From NCBI GenBank assembly GCA_035560815.1, contig DATMYR010000006.1, forward strand, positions 1 through 64,000: a DNA stretch of 64,000 bases, in the 5' to 3' direction. This DNA is from UBA5314 sp035560815 (GTDB taxonomy: Bacteria; Bacillota; Syntrophomonadia; Syntrophomonadales; Syntrophomonadaceae). The translations under genes and the position numbers were made by a program. The notes below the pieces were generated by a model. That model had not been told where the DNA came from, did no database searches, and was given only the letters and a program-made list of their open reading frames with translations. Below, piece after piece: positions 1 to 9,081 of the stretch; within the stretch, counting starts at the first letter, position 1, and the number at the start of each line of letters is the position of its first letter.

Positions 1-141
1 GATTTTTTTTTTACGGTTTAAAATTCAAAATGCAGGATATGCATGTTTATTATCGTCTAATAAATAAACGAGATTGGCTTAAGGGGGTGAAAGCCCAAGA
101 AGTACCATTATATATGGATATATTTTCCCGGCAATAAAATA

Positions 142-170
142 TTGACCGGCTGGTCGGATAGGCATATAAT
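142..170 (+). promoter_or_regulatory. Sigma-A promoter of the tolC-like gene with overlapping TetR-type operator
   Basis: TTGACC at 142-147 and TATAAT at 165-170 are separated by 17 bp, a near-consensus sigma-A promoter. The spacer holds TGACCG (143-148) and GTCGG (153-157), an imperfect version of the perfect palindrome at 1510-1527 in front of the next operon. A repressor bound here would cover the -35 box. I infer that the TetR at 5859-6458 controls both sites. Confidence 0.7.
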
Positions 171-210
171 ACCATTAAATGAAAACAAGTTTAAAAGAAG
201 GATGATAGCG

Positions 211-1311
211 ATGAAAAGAAAAATCATTATAACTTTCATGATCCTATTTCTTATGATAGGAAACGTTTTACCTGTGCTGGCCGCCGATACTACAGATTCG
301 AGCACAGCTCCCCAGGGTCTGACCATTCAGCAGGCGATCGATATGGCTTTGAAAAGCAGTAATTCTTTGCAGTCGGCTTCTTTAAGCGTAGACCGGAGCA
401 AAGATGTGCGCGATTATGCCGGGTACGCAATGGGGGGGCAGATGACACCGACGGGAATAGGGGCGACATCAAGTTCCGTTTCGACTTTTTATAGTTTGGT
501 TTCGGCAAACATCAGCTGGGAAATGACCAAGAAAAATGAAACAGCGGTTGAAGACCAGGTAAGCTATAGTACTTTTAAGGCTTATATTGATGTCCTGAAT
601 GCTGAGGAGACCCTGAGCCTGGCTGAAAAGAGCCTGGCTGTAGCCCAGTGGAATAATAATGTGGCCTCTGTCGGCTGGAGAGTGGGTACTGTTGGGGATT
701 ATGATAGAAATTCTGTAGAAACTGCTTTTAAAGCAGCCCAGAAGACGGTAGAAGCAGATAAAATTGCTTTAACAGGCGCTTATCAGGCTCTGGATAAATT
801 ACTGGGATTAAGTGCGGATTCCACACCCCTGCTGGCAGAAAAACCGAATTTTGTTGCTTTGGACCCCAATACCAACTTGGATGGGGCTATCAGCAACGGG
901 GTTGATAACAACCCTCAAATCTACAACCTGGACCAGAAGGTAACGCTAGCCCAATTGTCGCTGAACACCTGGACGGGTACCGGGGATCCCTATGAAGCCA
1001 AAGAGATTGATAAGACCACAGCAGAGCTTAATGCGGCTGACACGCGGGTAACACTGAGGCAGGCGGTTCGGACTACATACAATAACATCAATTCATTAGA
1101 GCAGCAAATTGCCGCTCAACAGGAACAACTGAAAAAAGACCAGGAGAATTTGCGTCTTACCCAAATAAAAATGGATATCGGGCTGGCTACCAAAACTGAC
1201 TTGCTAAGTGCGGAATTCACAGTACAAACAGATACCAAGAATCTCAATAACAACATTAACTCGCATGAACTTCTTAAACTGGCCTTTAAAAAGCCCTGGG
1301 CTGTTTCATAA
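211..1311 (+). CDS. TolC-family (outer membrane efflux-like) secreted protein
   Basis: An exported alpha-helical protein of the TolC/OEP type, expected to work with the membrane-fusion protein and RND pump encoded just downstream. The N terminus is a signal peptide (MKRK, a hydrophobic stretch, then a cleavage region near LAADTT). The rest shows heptad-like Ala/Leu/Gln-rich helices and two OEP-like repeats, beginning with LTIQQAIDMALKSS. At about 366 residues it is shorter than proteobacterial TolC. I chose the ATG at 211 because AGAAGG lies at a proper distance; the TTG at 142 and ATG at 202 have no well-placed ribosome site. It is separated from the pump operon by a terminator but shares its operator sequence. 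Whether this organism has an outer membrane is not shown here. Family assignment is good; the exact role is inferred. Confidence 0.8.
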   Translation: MKRKIIITFMILFLMIGNVLPVLAADTTDSSTAPQGLTIQQAIDMALKSSNSLQSASLSVDRSKDVRDYAGYAMGGQMTPTGIGATSSSVSTFYSLVSANISWEMTKKNETAVEDQVSYSTFKAYIDVLNAEETLSLAEKSLAVAQWNNNVASVGWRVGTVGDYDRNSVETAFKAAQKTVEADKIALTGAYQALDKLLGLSADSTPLLAEKPNFVALDPNTNLDGAISNGVDNNPQIYNLDQKVTLAQLSLNTWTGTGDPYEAKEIDKTTAELNAADTRVTLRQAVRTTYNNINSLEQQIAAQQEQLKKDQENLRLTQIKMDIGLATKTDLLSAEFTVQTDTKNLNNNINSHELLKLAFKKPWAVS

Positions 1312-1355
1312 TAGGCCGAAAGGGTTTCCTCTAGTAACAATGGAATAAAGCGTAC

Positions 1356-1398
1356 AAAAAGGCTTTCGGATCTCGTTTCCGTAAGCCTTTTTATTTTA
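1356..1398 (+). terminator. Rho-independent terminator after the tolC-like gene
   Basis: AAAAAGGCTT (1356-1365) and CGGA (1367-1370) pair with TCCG (1378-1381) and AAGCCTTTTT (1383-1392) around a 7-nt loop, with one T-T mismatch, followed by a T-rich tail. Nearly the same element recurs at 8920-8959. Confidence 0.85.
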
Positions 1399-1470
1399 TC
1401 CATAAGTGATAAGTGGTCTGAATAAAAGGTCACGCTTGCTCAAAATAAACTGTAAAAGAAGTAGATATTT

Positions 1471-1499
1471 TTGACATAATTTTCCCATGAAGTTATAAT
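1471..1499 (+). promoter_or_regulatory. Consensus sigma-A promoter of the RND efflux operon
   Basis: TTGACA at 1471-1476 and TATAAT at 1494-1499 with 17 bp spacing, a perfect sigma-A match. The expected start point is about 1506, immediately before the operator at 1510-1527, so strong expression would depend on release of a repressor. Confidence 0.85.
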
Positions 1500-1509
1500 T
1501 TTTATATAG

Positions 1510-1527
1510 TGACCGACGGGTCGGTCA
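1510..1527 (+). promoter_or_regulatory. Perfect TetR-type operator palindrome
   Basis: TGACCGAC-GG-GTCGGTCA: 8-bp perfect arms with a 2-bp centre, placed just downstream of the -10 box. TetR/AcrR repressors commonly bind palindromes of this size. The likely binder is the TetR protein encoded last in this operon (5859-6458), which would make it autoregulated. A related imperfect copy lies at 143-160. Confidence 0.75.
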
Positions 1528-1559
1528 GAACTTGATGCAGGGGAACGGGAGGGGCTTGA

Positions 1560-2687
1560 ATGAGGAAGAGGTTGGCGCTATTGCTTGCTGTCCTGCTGGC
1601 GGTAGCTCTGATTATAAGTGCTTGTGGTCAGAAACAGGCGGCGGAAAAGGAATCGGCAATTACAGTTAATGTAGTGAAAGTCGCCAAACTCGATGTGGCA
1701 CGAAATGTAAAATATGCCGGGCAGGTGCGCGGTACCCGGGAGATATACATAACCCCTAAAGTGACGGCCCGGGTAACCGGTGTGCTGGTAAAAGCCGGGG
1801 ACTCAGTAAGTCCCGGGCAGACTCTCCTGACCCTGGACCCTGGCGACTATGAAGCGGCGGTAAGAATTGCCCAGGCCGGAGTGGCTTCGGCGGAAGCAGG
1901 CAAGCGCTCTGCAGATTCACAGTTGGAGACCGCTAGGGCCTCCTATGAGAGGTCAAAGACTTTACATGACACCGGCGCCATATCCGATCAAGCCCTGGAG
2001 CAAGCCCGGTCTGCCTACGAGGTTCTGGCGGCCGGGAGTGCTGAAGCTGCACTGGAATTGGCACGGGCGAATTTAGCACAGGCGCAGGCCAATCTGGACC
2101 GCTGCATTCTTACCTCCACCATTAACGGCACGGTGGGCACTGTTGCCCTATCTCTGGGTGATAACAGCAGTACTCAGAACCCGGCCGTGATTGTGACAGA
2201 TAACTCTCAGCTGGAAGTCAGTGTTCTGGTTAGCGAATCAGATGTGAACTATATCAAAGCCGGTCAAGAGGTAGCCGTCAGCATCAAGGCGGCCAGTGGC
2301 CAGCCCTTCAAGGGTACGGTGCAGAGCATTTCCACGGTTCCCGATCCCCAGCGTAAAAACTACCCGGTCAAAGTGATCCTGAATAATGAAGAAGGAAAAA
2401 TCAAGTCCGGGATGTTTGCCGAGATCGCCATTGATACGGAGAGTAAAAAGGCCGTGCTGTCCCTGCCGGTGAATGCGGTTAGTCCCAAGGGAGGACGCCA
2501 GTTGGTCTATCTAGTAGGAGAGGATAGCCGAGTCAAGGAAGTGGAAGTGGAAATCGGTTTGAAAAATGACCTTAATGTGGAGATCATGAAAGGGCTGGCA
2601 GAAGGCCAGACCATTGTCAGCAAAGGCAACACCCTTCTCCATGACGGGTCCCTGGTGAAGGTTGTTTCCGGAGGTGCCAGCGAATGA
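1560..2687 (+). CDS. RND efflux periplasmic-adaptor (membrane-fusion) lipoprotein
   Basis: Adaptor subunit of a tripartite-type efflux pump, linking the RND transporter to the TolC-like protein. The signal peptide ends in a lipobox (SAC, Cys22), so the mature protein should be lipid-anchored on the outer face of the membrane. A split lipoyl/barrel-sandwich domain (about residues 60-95 and 180-205) surrounds a long coiled-coil hairpin rich in Ala, Glu and Gln. Beta-barrel and membrane-proximal domains follow. The start has GGGAGGGG upstream. The stop overlaps the start of the RND gene (ATGA), indicating translational coupling. Length (375 aa) is normal for the HlyD/AcrA family. Substrate is unknown. 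Confidence 0.9.
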   Translation: MRKRLALLLAVLLAVALIISACGQKQAAEKESAITVNVVKVAKLDVARNVKYAGQVRGTREIYITPKVTARVTGVLVKAGDSVSPGQTLLTLDPGDYEAAVRIAQAGVASAEAGKRSADSQLETARASYERSKTLHDTGAISDQALEQARSAYEVLAAGSAEAALELARANLAQAQANLDRCILTSTINGTVGTVALSLGDNSSTQNPAVIVTDNSQLEVSVLVSESDVNYIKAGQEVAVSIKAASGQPFKGTVQSISTVPDPQRKNYPVKVILNNEEGKIKSGMFAEIAIDTESKKAVLSLPVNAVSPKGGRQLVYLVGEDSRVKEVEVEIGLKNDLNVEIMKGLAEGQTIVSKGNTLLHDGSLVKVVSGGASE

Positions 2688-5600
2688 AATTGGTCAATTT
2701 GGCGGTAAAACGGCCTGTAACCATGATCATCCTGGTCGCCGTTGTTATTATTCTGGGATTTTTCACTTTTTCCCGGCTTTCTCTAGACCTTTATCCGGAC
2801 ATGAAATACCCGATGGCTGCGGTCATCACCACCTATTCGGGAGCCGGACCGGAAGAAGTGGAGTCCCAGGTCAGTAAGCCCCTGGAAGGCAGCTTGAACA
2901 CCCTGGCCAACGTGAAGCAGATAGAATCACGCTCCTCAGCCGGCCAATCTATTATACTTATAAACTACAACTGGGGCACCGATATGAGCAGTGCTGTCAA
3001 TGATATCCGGGAAAAAACCAGCACCATTGAAAAATTTCTTCCTGCTGAAGCGGATAAACCACTGGTCCTGAAAATGGACCTGACCATGATGCCCATCATC
3101 CAGGTGGGTATCAGCGCTAAAGATACCATGTCTCTGGCCCAACTGCAGTCCATCGCCGATGATGTGATTGAACCTCGGCTCAGCCGGATTCCCGGCATTG
3201 CCCAGGTAGGGGTCACCGGCGGGCTGGAGCGGGAAGTCAAAGTAATGGTGGACCGCACCAAACTGGAGAACTACGGTTTGAGCCTGAGCCAGGTTAATCA
3301 GGTCTTGCAAGCCGAGAATTTTAATATGTCCTCCGGTACGGTGGACGAAGGGCAGCGCCAGTATTTCGTGCGCAGCCTGCAGCAGTTTGAATCGGTGGAT
3401 GCCATCAAAGATGTGGCCATCCAGACCACCAGCGGTAATATTGTGTATCTTTCCGATATTGCCACCATCGTGGACGGCTACAAGGATAATACCCAGAAGA
3501 CCCGGGTGGACGGCGGAGCTGCGGTGGGCATCTCATGTCTGAAACAGAGTGATGCCAACACGGTTAAGGCCTGTCAGGCGGTGAAAGATGAACTTGCCCA
3601 AATTCAGAAGGAACTGGGCAAGGATCTGGATATCAAGGTGGTTTACGACCAGTCAACTTTTATTCAGCAGTCCCTGAACAGCACCCAGCATATGATGATT
3701 GAGGGAGCGATCCTGGCCATGCTGGTGCTCTTTCTCTTCCTGCGCAATGGCCGCAGCACCTTGATCATATTTACGGCTATTCCCCTGTCGATCATTGCCA
3801 CCTTTGTCCTTATGTATTTTAACAACGAAACCTTGAACATCATCACCCTGGGCGGTCTGGCCCTGGGCATCGGGCGCATGGTGGATGACTCTATCGTGGT
3901 ATTTGAAAATATCTATCGTCATCGCAGCGAAGGGTTGGGGCCGGTAGAGGCAGCTCTGACCGGGGCTTCCCAGGTTGGAAACGCGGTTATTGCCTCTACT
4001 CTCACCATCCTGGCGGTGTTTTTGCCGGTTACCTTTCTCACCACCGGGCTGGCCTCTATTATTTTCAAACCCCTGGCCCTGACCGTCAGTTTTGCTATTC
4101 TTTGCTCCTTACTGGTCTCCCTGACCGTGGTTCCCCTTATGTCATCAAGGATGTTGACTGATCAGGTTCTGCAGTCCGGGAGCCTAAAATCGGGACGGAT
4201 CTGGAAAATCGTGGACCGCTTCGGAGGCTGGCTGGATAGTCTGGGCGAAAAATATAAAGAACTGCTGCGCTGGTGTCTGAGCCACCGCCGCCGGGTAGTG
4301 ATCATAGTTACTTTGCTTATGGTCGGTTCCATGGCTTTCATACCTCTGGTGGGAGCGGAATTCCTGCCTAAAATGGATTCCGGGGACATCAGTATCATTA
4401 TAGAAAGCGATAAGGGCAGCCCTCTGGAGAATACGGATAATATTGTGACTCAGGTGGAAAGTAATTTGAAACAAATTCCCGAGGTCTTCACGGTATTTAG
4501 CAGTGTGGGCGGATCTTCCAATATGATAGCAAGCAGTGGTACCCAGACCGACAAAGCCACCATATCGGTTAAATTGCTTTCCCGTTCGGAGCGTAAAAGG
4601 GATGCGGATACGGTGGCCGAGGATATCCGCCAGCGTCTCTCCAATGTGGCCGGAGCCAAGATCAGTGTCAGCGTTCAAGATGCCACCATGGGCGGCAGCA
4701 GCAGCGCACCTATCAGTATACAGGTCAAAGGTGATGATCTCCAGGTCCTGGGCGACCTGTCCAACCAGGTGGTAAACATCGTCCGCGGTGTGCCAGGAAC
4801 CCGGGAGGTCAGTTCTTCCCTGAGCGACGGCAGTCCAGAAATGCAGATCAAAATCGACCGCCAGCGGGCTGCCACTTACGGGCTGACCCCGGTGCAGATT
4901 TCCAGTGAAATAAAGAACGCCCTGCAGGGCACAGTGGCCACCAGCTACAGGGTGGAAGGGGACGAGGTTGATGTGCGGGTAAAGTACAGCCCCCAGCAGG
5001 AAGTGAACCTGGAAAACCTGGGAGGCCTGAGCCTCTTTACTTCCAAAGGGGTGGTTATAAAATTAAACCAGGTGGCCGATTTTAAGATGACTCCCGGCCC
5101 AGTGGAAATTAGGCGCATCGACAAGGTGCGCCAGGCTGTTATTCAAGGAAATCTGCTCAACCGCGACCTCAACTCAGTCATGAGCGACATTAAAGACCAG
5201 TTAAATAAGATGCCCCTTCCTTCCGGTTATAGCATTGAATACTCGGGGCAGAACAAGGACATGGTGGAGAGCTTTAGTAGTCTGGCAATCGCCCTGCTCC
5301 TGGCTATAATTCTTGTGTATGCGGTTATGGCGATTCTCTACGAGTCATTTTTTAATCCCTTTGTCATCATGTTTTCAGTGCCCACTGCCATAATCGGGGT
5401 GGTGTTGTCCCTGCTTTTGACCGGGAAGAGCTTCAGTGTATCGGCTTTTATCGGAATTATTATGCTGGTCGGAATTGTGGTGGCCAATGCCATTGTCTAT
5501 GTGGACTATCTCAAACAATTGCGGGAAGAGGGCATGGAACGCAATCAGGCAATTCTGGAAGCTGGGCGCGTAAGACTGCGTCCCATCTTAATGACCGCCT

Positions 5601-5824
5601 TTGCCACTATCCTGGCCATGTTTCCCCTCACTCTGGGGTTGGGGGAAGGCAGTGAATCGGATGCGCCTTTGGCTATTGTAATAATAGGAGGCTTGACGGT
5701 ATCAACTTTTGTCACCCTGGTCCTGGTGCCGGTGGTGTACAGCATATTTGACGATTGGATCCGTCGTTTCCGGGAGCAAAAGAATAAACCAACGGTCGAA
5801 ACGGAAATCGAGCCTGGTGTATAA
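2684..5824 (+). CDS. RND-family multidrug efflux transporter (HAE1/SwrC type)
   Basis: Proton-driven inner-membrane pump of the AcrB/MdtB/SwrC family, 1046 residues, full length. The first membrane helix is at about residues 11-30, followed by a large extracytoplasmic loop, helices 2-7, a second large loop and helices 8-12. The paired aspartates of TM4 are present (MVDDS, D401-D402). The TM10 Lys of AcrB is replaced (VVANAI, Ala934-Asn935), as I believe occurs in some RND pumps outside the Proteobacteria. It overlaps the adaptor gene by 4 nt. In Bacillus, SwrC exports surfactin; no such substrate can be deduced here. Confidence 0.92.
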   Translation: MKLVNLAVKRPVTMIILVAVVIILGFFTFSRLSLDLYPDMKYPMAAVITTYSGAGPEEVESQVSKPLEGSLNTLANVKQIESRSSAGQSIILINYNWGTDMSSAVNDIREKTSTIEKFLPAEADKPLVLKMDLTMMPIIQVGISAKDTMSLAQLQSIADDVIEPRLSRIPGIAQVGVTGGLEREVKVMVDRTKLENYGLSLSQVNQVLQAENFNMSSGTVDEGQRQYFVRSLQQFESVDAIKDVAIQTTSGNIVYLSDIATIVDGYKDNTQKTRVDGGAAVGISCLKQSDANTVKACQAVKDELAQIQKELGKDLDIKVVYDQSTFIQQSLNSTQHMMIEGAILAMLVLFLFLRNGRSTLIIFTAIPLSIIATFVLMYFNNETLNIITLGGLALGIGRMVDDSIVVFENIYRHRSEGLGPVEAALTGASQVGNAVIASTLTILAVFLPVTFLTTGLASIIFKPLALTVSFAILCSLLVSLTVVPLMSSRMLTDQVLQSGSLKSGRIWKIVDRFGGWLDSLGEKYKELLRWCLSHRRRVVIIVTLLMVGSMAFIPLVGAEFLPKMDSGDISIIIESDKGSPLENTDNIVTQVESNLKQIPEVFTVFSSVGGSSNMIASSGTQTDKATISVKLLSRSERKRDADTVAEDIRQRLSNVAGAKISVSVQDATMGGSSSAPISIQVKGDDLQVLGDLSNQVVNIVRGVPGTREVSSSLSDGSPEMQIKIDRQRAATYGLTPVQISSEIKNALQGTVATSYRVEGDEVDVRVKYSPQQEVNLENLGGLSLFTSKGVVIKLNQVADFKMTPGPVEIRRIDKVRQAVIQGNLLNRDLNSVMSDIKDQLNKMPLPSGYSIEYSGQNKDMVESFSSLAIALLLAIILVYAVMAILYESFFNPFVIMFSVPTAIIGVVLSLLLTGKSFSVSAFIGIIMLVGIVVANAIVYVDYLKQLREEGMERNQAILEAGRVRLRPILMTAFATILAMFPLTLGLGEGSESDAPLAIVIIGGLTVSTFVTLVLVPVVYSIFDDWIRRFREQKNKPTVETEIEPGV

Positions 5825-5858
5825 AAATATGGAGAGTGATCAGGGAGGGATGGCAGGC

Positions 5859-6458
5859 ATGAAATCCGGAAGTGGAAAAAGGGATAAAAAGGGCAAGAGA
5901 GGGTTGATCATCGAAGCAGCAGTTCAGGAGTTTTCCTCGAAGGGTTATCATGACACCCGCATGGAACAAATAGCTATTCGGGCGGGTATCGGTAAAGGAA
6001 CAATATATGAATATTTTACCAGCAAGCTGCAGTTATTTCAGGCCATGATGGAAGAGAGCCTACAGGCATATTATACGACGTTGAGCGAGGAAGATCTTCA
6101 CCAGCTGCCGGTGGAGGAACGGCTGAAGTTCTTGTTTGAAGCCCATACCCGCTTCTGTCTGGAGCATAAAGAATTGACCCGAATCATCTTTTTTGATGGC
6201 GGTCCGCCGGTAAACGAATTGCGCGAATGGGCTATGGCCATGGCTGCCGATAAACTGAAACGCATGATGGGCATTCTGCAGGAGGGGGTAGATCGGGGCG
6301 AGATAAGGGACCTGGATATCCGGGTTATGGCCCTGGTTGTCAACCATTCAATGGGGGCTTTCTGGTACCCGCTGGTGATGGAAGGCTGGGATAAAGAGGC
6401 TGAGTTATTAGCCCAGAATTATATAGATATGATTATGCACGGGATTAAAAAACCTTAA
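5859..6458 (+). CDS. TetR/AcrR-family repressor of the RND efflux module
   Basis: Transcription regulator with an N-terminal TetR helix-turn-helix (GLIIEAAVQEFSSKGY, then GIGKGTIYEYFTSK) and a C-terminal ligand-binding helical domain. I chose the ATG at 5859 because GGGAGG lies 10 nt upstream; ATGs at 5829 and 5850 have no correctly spaced site. It closes the adaptor-RND operon, starting 34 nt after the pump stop. Matching palindromes at 143-160 and 1510-1527 suggest it represses both the tolC-like gene and its own operon. Its C terminus (LLAQNYIDMIMHGIKKP) is almost duplicated by a gene remnant at 8998-9081. Confidence 0.88.
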   Translation: MKSGSGKRDKKGKRGLIIEAAVQEFSSKGYHDTRMEQIAIRAGIGKGTIYEYFTSKLQLFQAMMEESLQAYYTTLSEEDLHQLPVEERLKFLFEAHTRFCLEHKELTRIIFFDGGPPVNELREWAMAMAADKLKRMMGILQEGVDRGEIRDLDIRVMALVVNHSMGAFWYPLVMEGWDKEAELLAQNYIDMIMHGIKKP

Positions 6459-6863
6459 AGGCGATCCAGGGACACGGGGGCAGGTCAGTTGTCCCCGTGT
6501 CCCTTCCGTTCCATAATTGCTTCTGTAATGTCTCAACTAAACACCAAAAACGTCCCCCTGTGTGTTGCCCAAGCTGAAAAGCCTCTTGATGCTGCTTGCT
6601 TTATCAACTCATCCCAAAATTGTACTTTATTAGGAACATGCCAAACTTAATAACTTGCCTAAAGCCCAATAATCCTGACGCATTCATCATTGATTTGTTA
6701 TTCATTTATCAGGACCTTATCATGTAAATGAAAGGGCCAATTAGTTATGATGAACGTAACAGAAAGCATATAAGAAGGAATAATATCTTCGATAGGGAAT
6801 TTTCTCTAAATATTAGAAACGTTCAAAGTTATTAAGAGTGATATGAAAAAGAGGGAAAACGAT
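6459..6863. other. Intergenic stretch with one palindrome, otherwise no gene seen
   Basis: About 400 bases between the TetR gene and the kinase gene. It contains the inverted repeat at 6468-6504 and the 13-nt word TAATGTCTCAACT (6526-6538), which recurs at 9101-9113 after the TetR remnant. The rest is AT-rich, with stops in all frames and no convincing promoter. Confidence 0.6.
6468..6504. repeat. Intergenic inverted repeat, GGGACA type
   Basis: AGGGACACGGGG (6468-6479) and CCCCGTGTCCCT (6493-6504) form a perfect 12-bp stem after the TetR gene. No T-run follows, so it is a weak terminator candidate. The GGGACA edges resemble the repeat segments near 46676, 54592, 61726 and 62396. Confidence 0.6.
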
Positions 6864-8876
6864 ATGACAGAGTGCTTGGTATGCGGCGGCGACATTTTAG
6901 ATGTCAGCAGTTTTTGCCATAAATGTGGAGCCAGCACAAGCGGTGACCTGACTGGTAAACTGAATCCGGATTCAATACTTGAAGGGCGCTATATAATAGT
7001 TAAGACACTCGGGCGGGGTGGTATGGGTGCTGTTTATATGGCCCTTGACCAAAGATTGGACAACGTCCCGGTAGCTATAAAAGAAATGAGCAGCAACGCA
7101 GTGGGAGGCAATCTACAGGCTGCCATCTCTGCATTTAAGAAAGAAGCCAGCATGTTAACCCGCTTACGGCATCCGGCCTTACCTCGAATCAGCGATTTCT
7201 TTGCCCGGGGAGAAGACCGCTGGTATCTGGTGATGGATTACATTAAGGGACAGACTTTGAAAGAGATTATGGAAAAGCGTGGTCCTATTTCGGAAGATGA
7301 AGTACTGGATTGGGCCAGGCAGCTCTGTCAAATACTTATATACCTGCACACGCAAGACCCACCAATCATCTTTAGGGATTTGAAGCCAACTAATATTATG
7401 CTGACTCCCGATGGGCAAATCAAACTCATCGACTTTGGCATTGCCCGCCATTTCCGCCAGGGTAATACGGCTGATACCTCGGCTTACGGCTCACACGGCT
7501 TTGCTCCTCCCGAGCAGTATGGGCAAAACCAAACCGATGAACGCTCCGATATCTATGCTCTGGGAGCTACCCTGCATTATCTTTTGACAGGTCTTGATCC
7601 TATACAAAATCCTTTTATTTTTGAATCTCCCAGCAAGCTGGTTAAGGTACACCCCCAGCTGGATGAAGCCATTATGAAAGCTGTAGCCTTAAAAGCAGGT
7701 AATCGTCCCCAGAGCATCGGTAAATTGATGAACTTGCTTCCCCAGACGGGGCACAGCGCCCCGGAGAGAGTAGTAAATGAAACCGTTTCCTCATCAAAAG
7801 ATACTATTAAGGTTCCGGCGATTATAGTTACAGCACCCTCTGAAAAATTAAAACCAGATGGTAGTACAACAGACCTGATAGCAGCAGAGGCAGTTCATAC
7901 AGATAGCTTCGTTGGATCAGGTGATGATATAATGGGGACCCAGACGATTAGCATGGGAACACCAGGCTTGCAAGTAAGTACATTCAATCCTAACCCGCCG
8001 ACTGCCACCCTGATGATGGGGGGTAAGGCTCCACAAGAAGCCCCAGCGAGTACAAAGCCTGTTATTAACAGCTACCGGTCGACTGCCGGGAACAAGTCGC
8101 GTAAAGTGATCCTGGCAGCTTGTTTGGCGGCGGCTTTGATCGGAGCTGGAATATATGGGTTTAATCGCAACAATATCACAGGTAGTAAATCCGTCCAGGT
8201 CGCCTCAAATGGTTCCAGCACCGGGGGTACTAACCAGGCCAACGATACCTCATCATCTACTACTGCTTCAAGTAACACGGTTACATCGAACCAGGACGCG
8301 GTGGATAAATCAAACGATGTTACCAAAGATGAACAGACCCAAACAACGCAGGGTTCTTCACAGCCCAACCAATCATCAACCTCAACCCAAACACCGGCAC
8401 AGGGCAGTCAAACAACGCCTGCATATTCGAGTCAAAGTTCGACCTCCAGCAACGTCAATAAGGAATCCAGTAATGATAAGCAAGAATATTATGTAAGCGC
8501 TCATGGACAAAACCCGACACCATCAGTACTGGCAGGATCCCAGGTAAACTGTGTAGTCATTATTGATGCATCGCCGAGAGCCCTGGTTGCCGGACGTACA
8601 ATAACACTAACAGTGCCATCCGGATTTCAAGTATATGGCGCTTTTGCAATGGTTCTCGGTGGGGATATGGTTTGCCAGCTTGAGGAGGCCGGCGGCAGAA
8701 CTATAGTTGTCCGGGTTGTATCGAGCAACAGTGCAGCAAGCAGCCTGGAAGTCAACTTTAATCTGGGCGTTCCGGCTGGTGCACCGGAGGGAGATGTGAC
8801 CGCCTATATTGGAGGGAGTGCAGGTGCTGCTACTGGAAGCATTGACATTGCAACGGTATGTACGCAATGTAATTAA
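6864..8876 (+). CDS. Zinc-ribbon Ser/Thr protein kinase with extracytoplasmic domain
   Basis: Eukaryotic-type protein kinase, about 670 residues. Order: zinc ribbon (C4-x2-C7, C18-x2-C21); kinase domain (glycine loop GRGGMG, catalytic Lys73, FRDLKPTN with Asp172, DFG at Asp190, PPEQYG); a linker of about 120 residues; one membrane helix (about 414-433); a long Ser/Thr/Gln/Asn-rich stalk; and a beta-rich C-terminal domain ending in CTQCN. The HRD His is Phe, but the catalytic Arg-Asp is kept, so it should be active. There are no PASTA repeats, so it is not a PrkC orthologue. The ATG at 6864 is preferred (GAGGG 8 nt upstream) over that at 6843. It stands alone and is followed by a terminator. 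Ligand and substrates are unknown. Confidence 0.87.
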   Translation: MTECLVCGGDILDVSSFCHKCGASTSGDLTGKLNPDSILEGRYIIVKTLGRGGMGAVYMALDQRLDNVPVAIKEMSSNAVGGNLQAAISAFKKEASMLTRLRHPALPRISDFFARGEDRWYLVMDYIKGQTLKEIMEKRGPISEDEVLDWARQLCQILIYLHTQDPPIIFRDLKPTNIMLTPDGQIKLIDFGIARHFRQGNTADTSAYGSHGFAPPEQYGQNQTDERSDIYALGATLHYLLTGLDPIQNPFIFESPSKLVKVHPQLDEAIMKAVALKAGNRPQSIGKLMNLLPQTGHSAPERVVNETVSSSKDTIKVPAIIVTAPSEKLKPDGSTTDLIAAEAVHTDSFVGSGDDIMGTQTISMGTPGLQVSTFNPNPPTATLMMGGKAPQEAPASTKPVINSYRSTAGNKSRKVILAACLAAALIGAGIYGFNRNNITGSKSVQVASNGSSTGGTNQANDTSSSTTASSNTVTSNQDAVDKSNDVTKDEQTQTTQGSSQPNQSSTSTQTPAQGSQTTPAYSSQSSTSSNVNKESSNDKQEYYVSAHGQNPTPSVLAGSQVNCVVIIDASPRALVAGRTITLTVPSGFQVYGAFAMVLGGDMVCQLEEAGGRTIVVRVVSSNSAASSLEVNFNLGVPAGAPEGDVTAYIGGSAGAATGSIDIATVCTQCN

Positions 8877-8919
8877 CGAATGCCATGGATTATCCTGTTA
8901 TATGGCAATGAATGACAAG

Positions 8920-8959
8920 AGGCTTTCGGATCATTTTCCGTAAGCCTTGTTTTATTTTA
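8920..8959 (+). terminator. Terminator after the kinase gene, near copy of the one at 1356
   Basis: AGGCTT (8920-8925) and CGGA (8927-8930) pair with TCCG (8937-8940) and AAGCCT (8942-8947); the tail is TGTTTTATTTTAT. Stem and tail are nearly the same as at 1356-1398, including the T-T mismatch, pointing to duplication of the sequence. Confidence 0.8.
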
Positions 8960-8997
8960 TAGCTGGCCTTGCCACTATGCTAAAAAGAACCGGATTC

Positions 8998-9081
8998 TTT
9001 GACATATTTCCGGACTCGGGACTCCTGGCCCAGAACTATATTGATATGTTAATGCATGGGATAAAGAAGACGCCCAACTGA
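8998..9081 (+). pseudogene. Remnant of a TetR regulator (C-terminal tail only)
   Basis: The frame 9022-9081 reads LLAQNYIDMLMHGIKKTPN and stop, matching the C terminus of the TetR at 5859-6458 (LLAQNYIDMIMHGIKKP). Just before it FFD may correspond to the FFD in the middle of that protein. The rest of the gene is missing. Both the intact gene and the remnant are followed by TAATGTCTCAACT (6526, 9101). Together with the copied terminator just upstream, this looks like a second efflux module that has lost its middle. Confidence 0.75.

Noticed and set aside
1..141. Possible structured RNA at the window start
   Set aside because: AT-rich sequence with a short GGGCTTTC-like pairing only; no known RNA family recognised and the upstream gene is outside the window.
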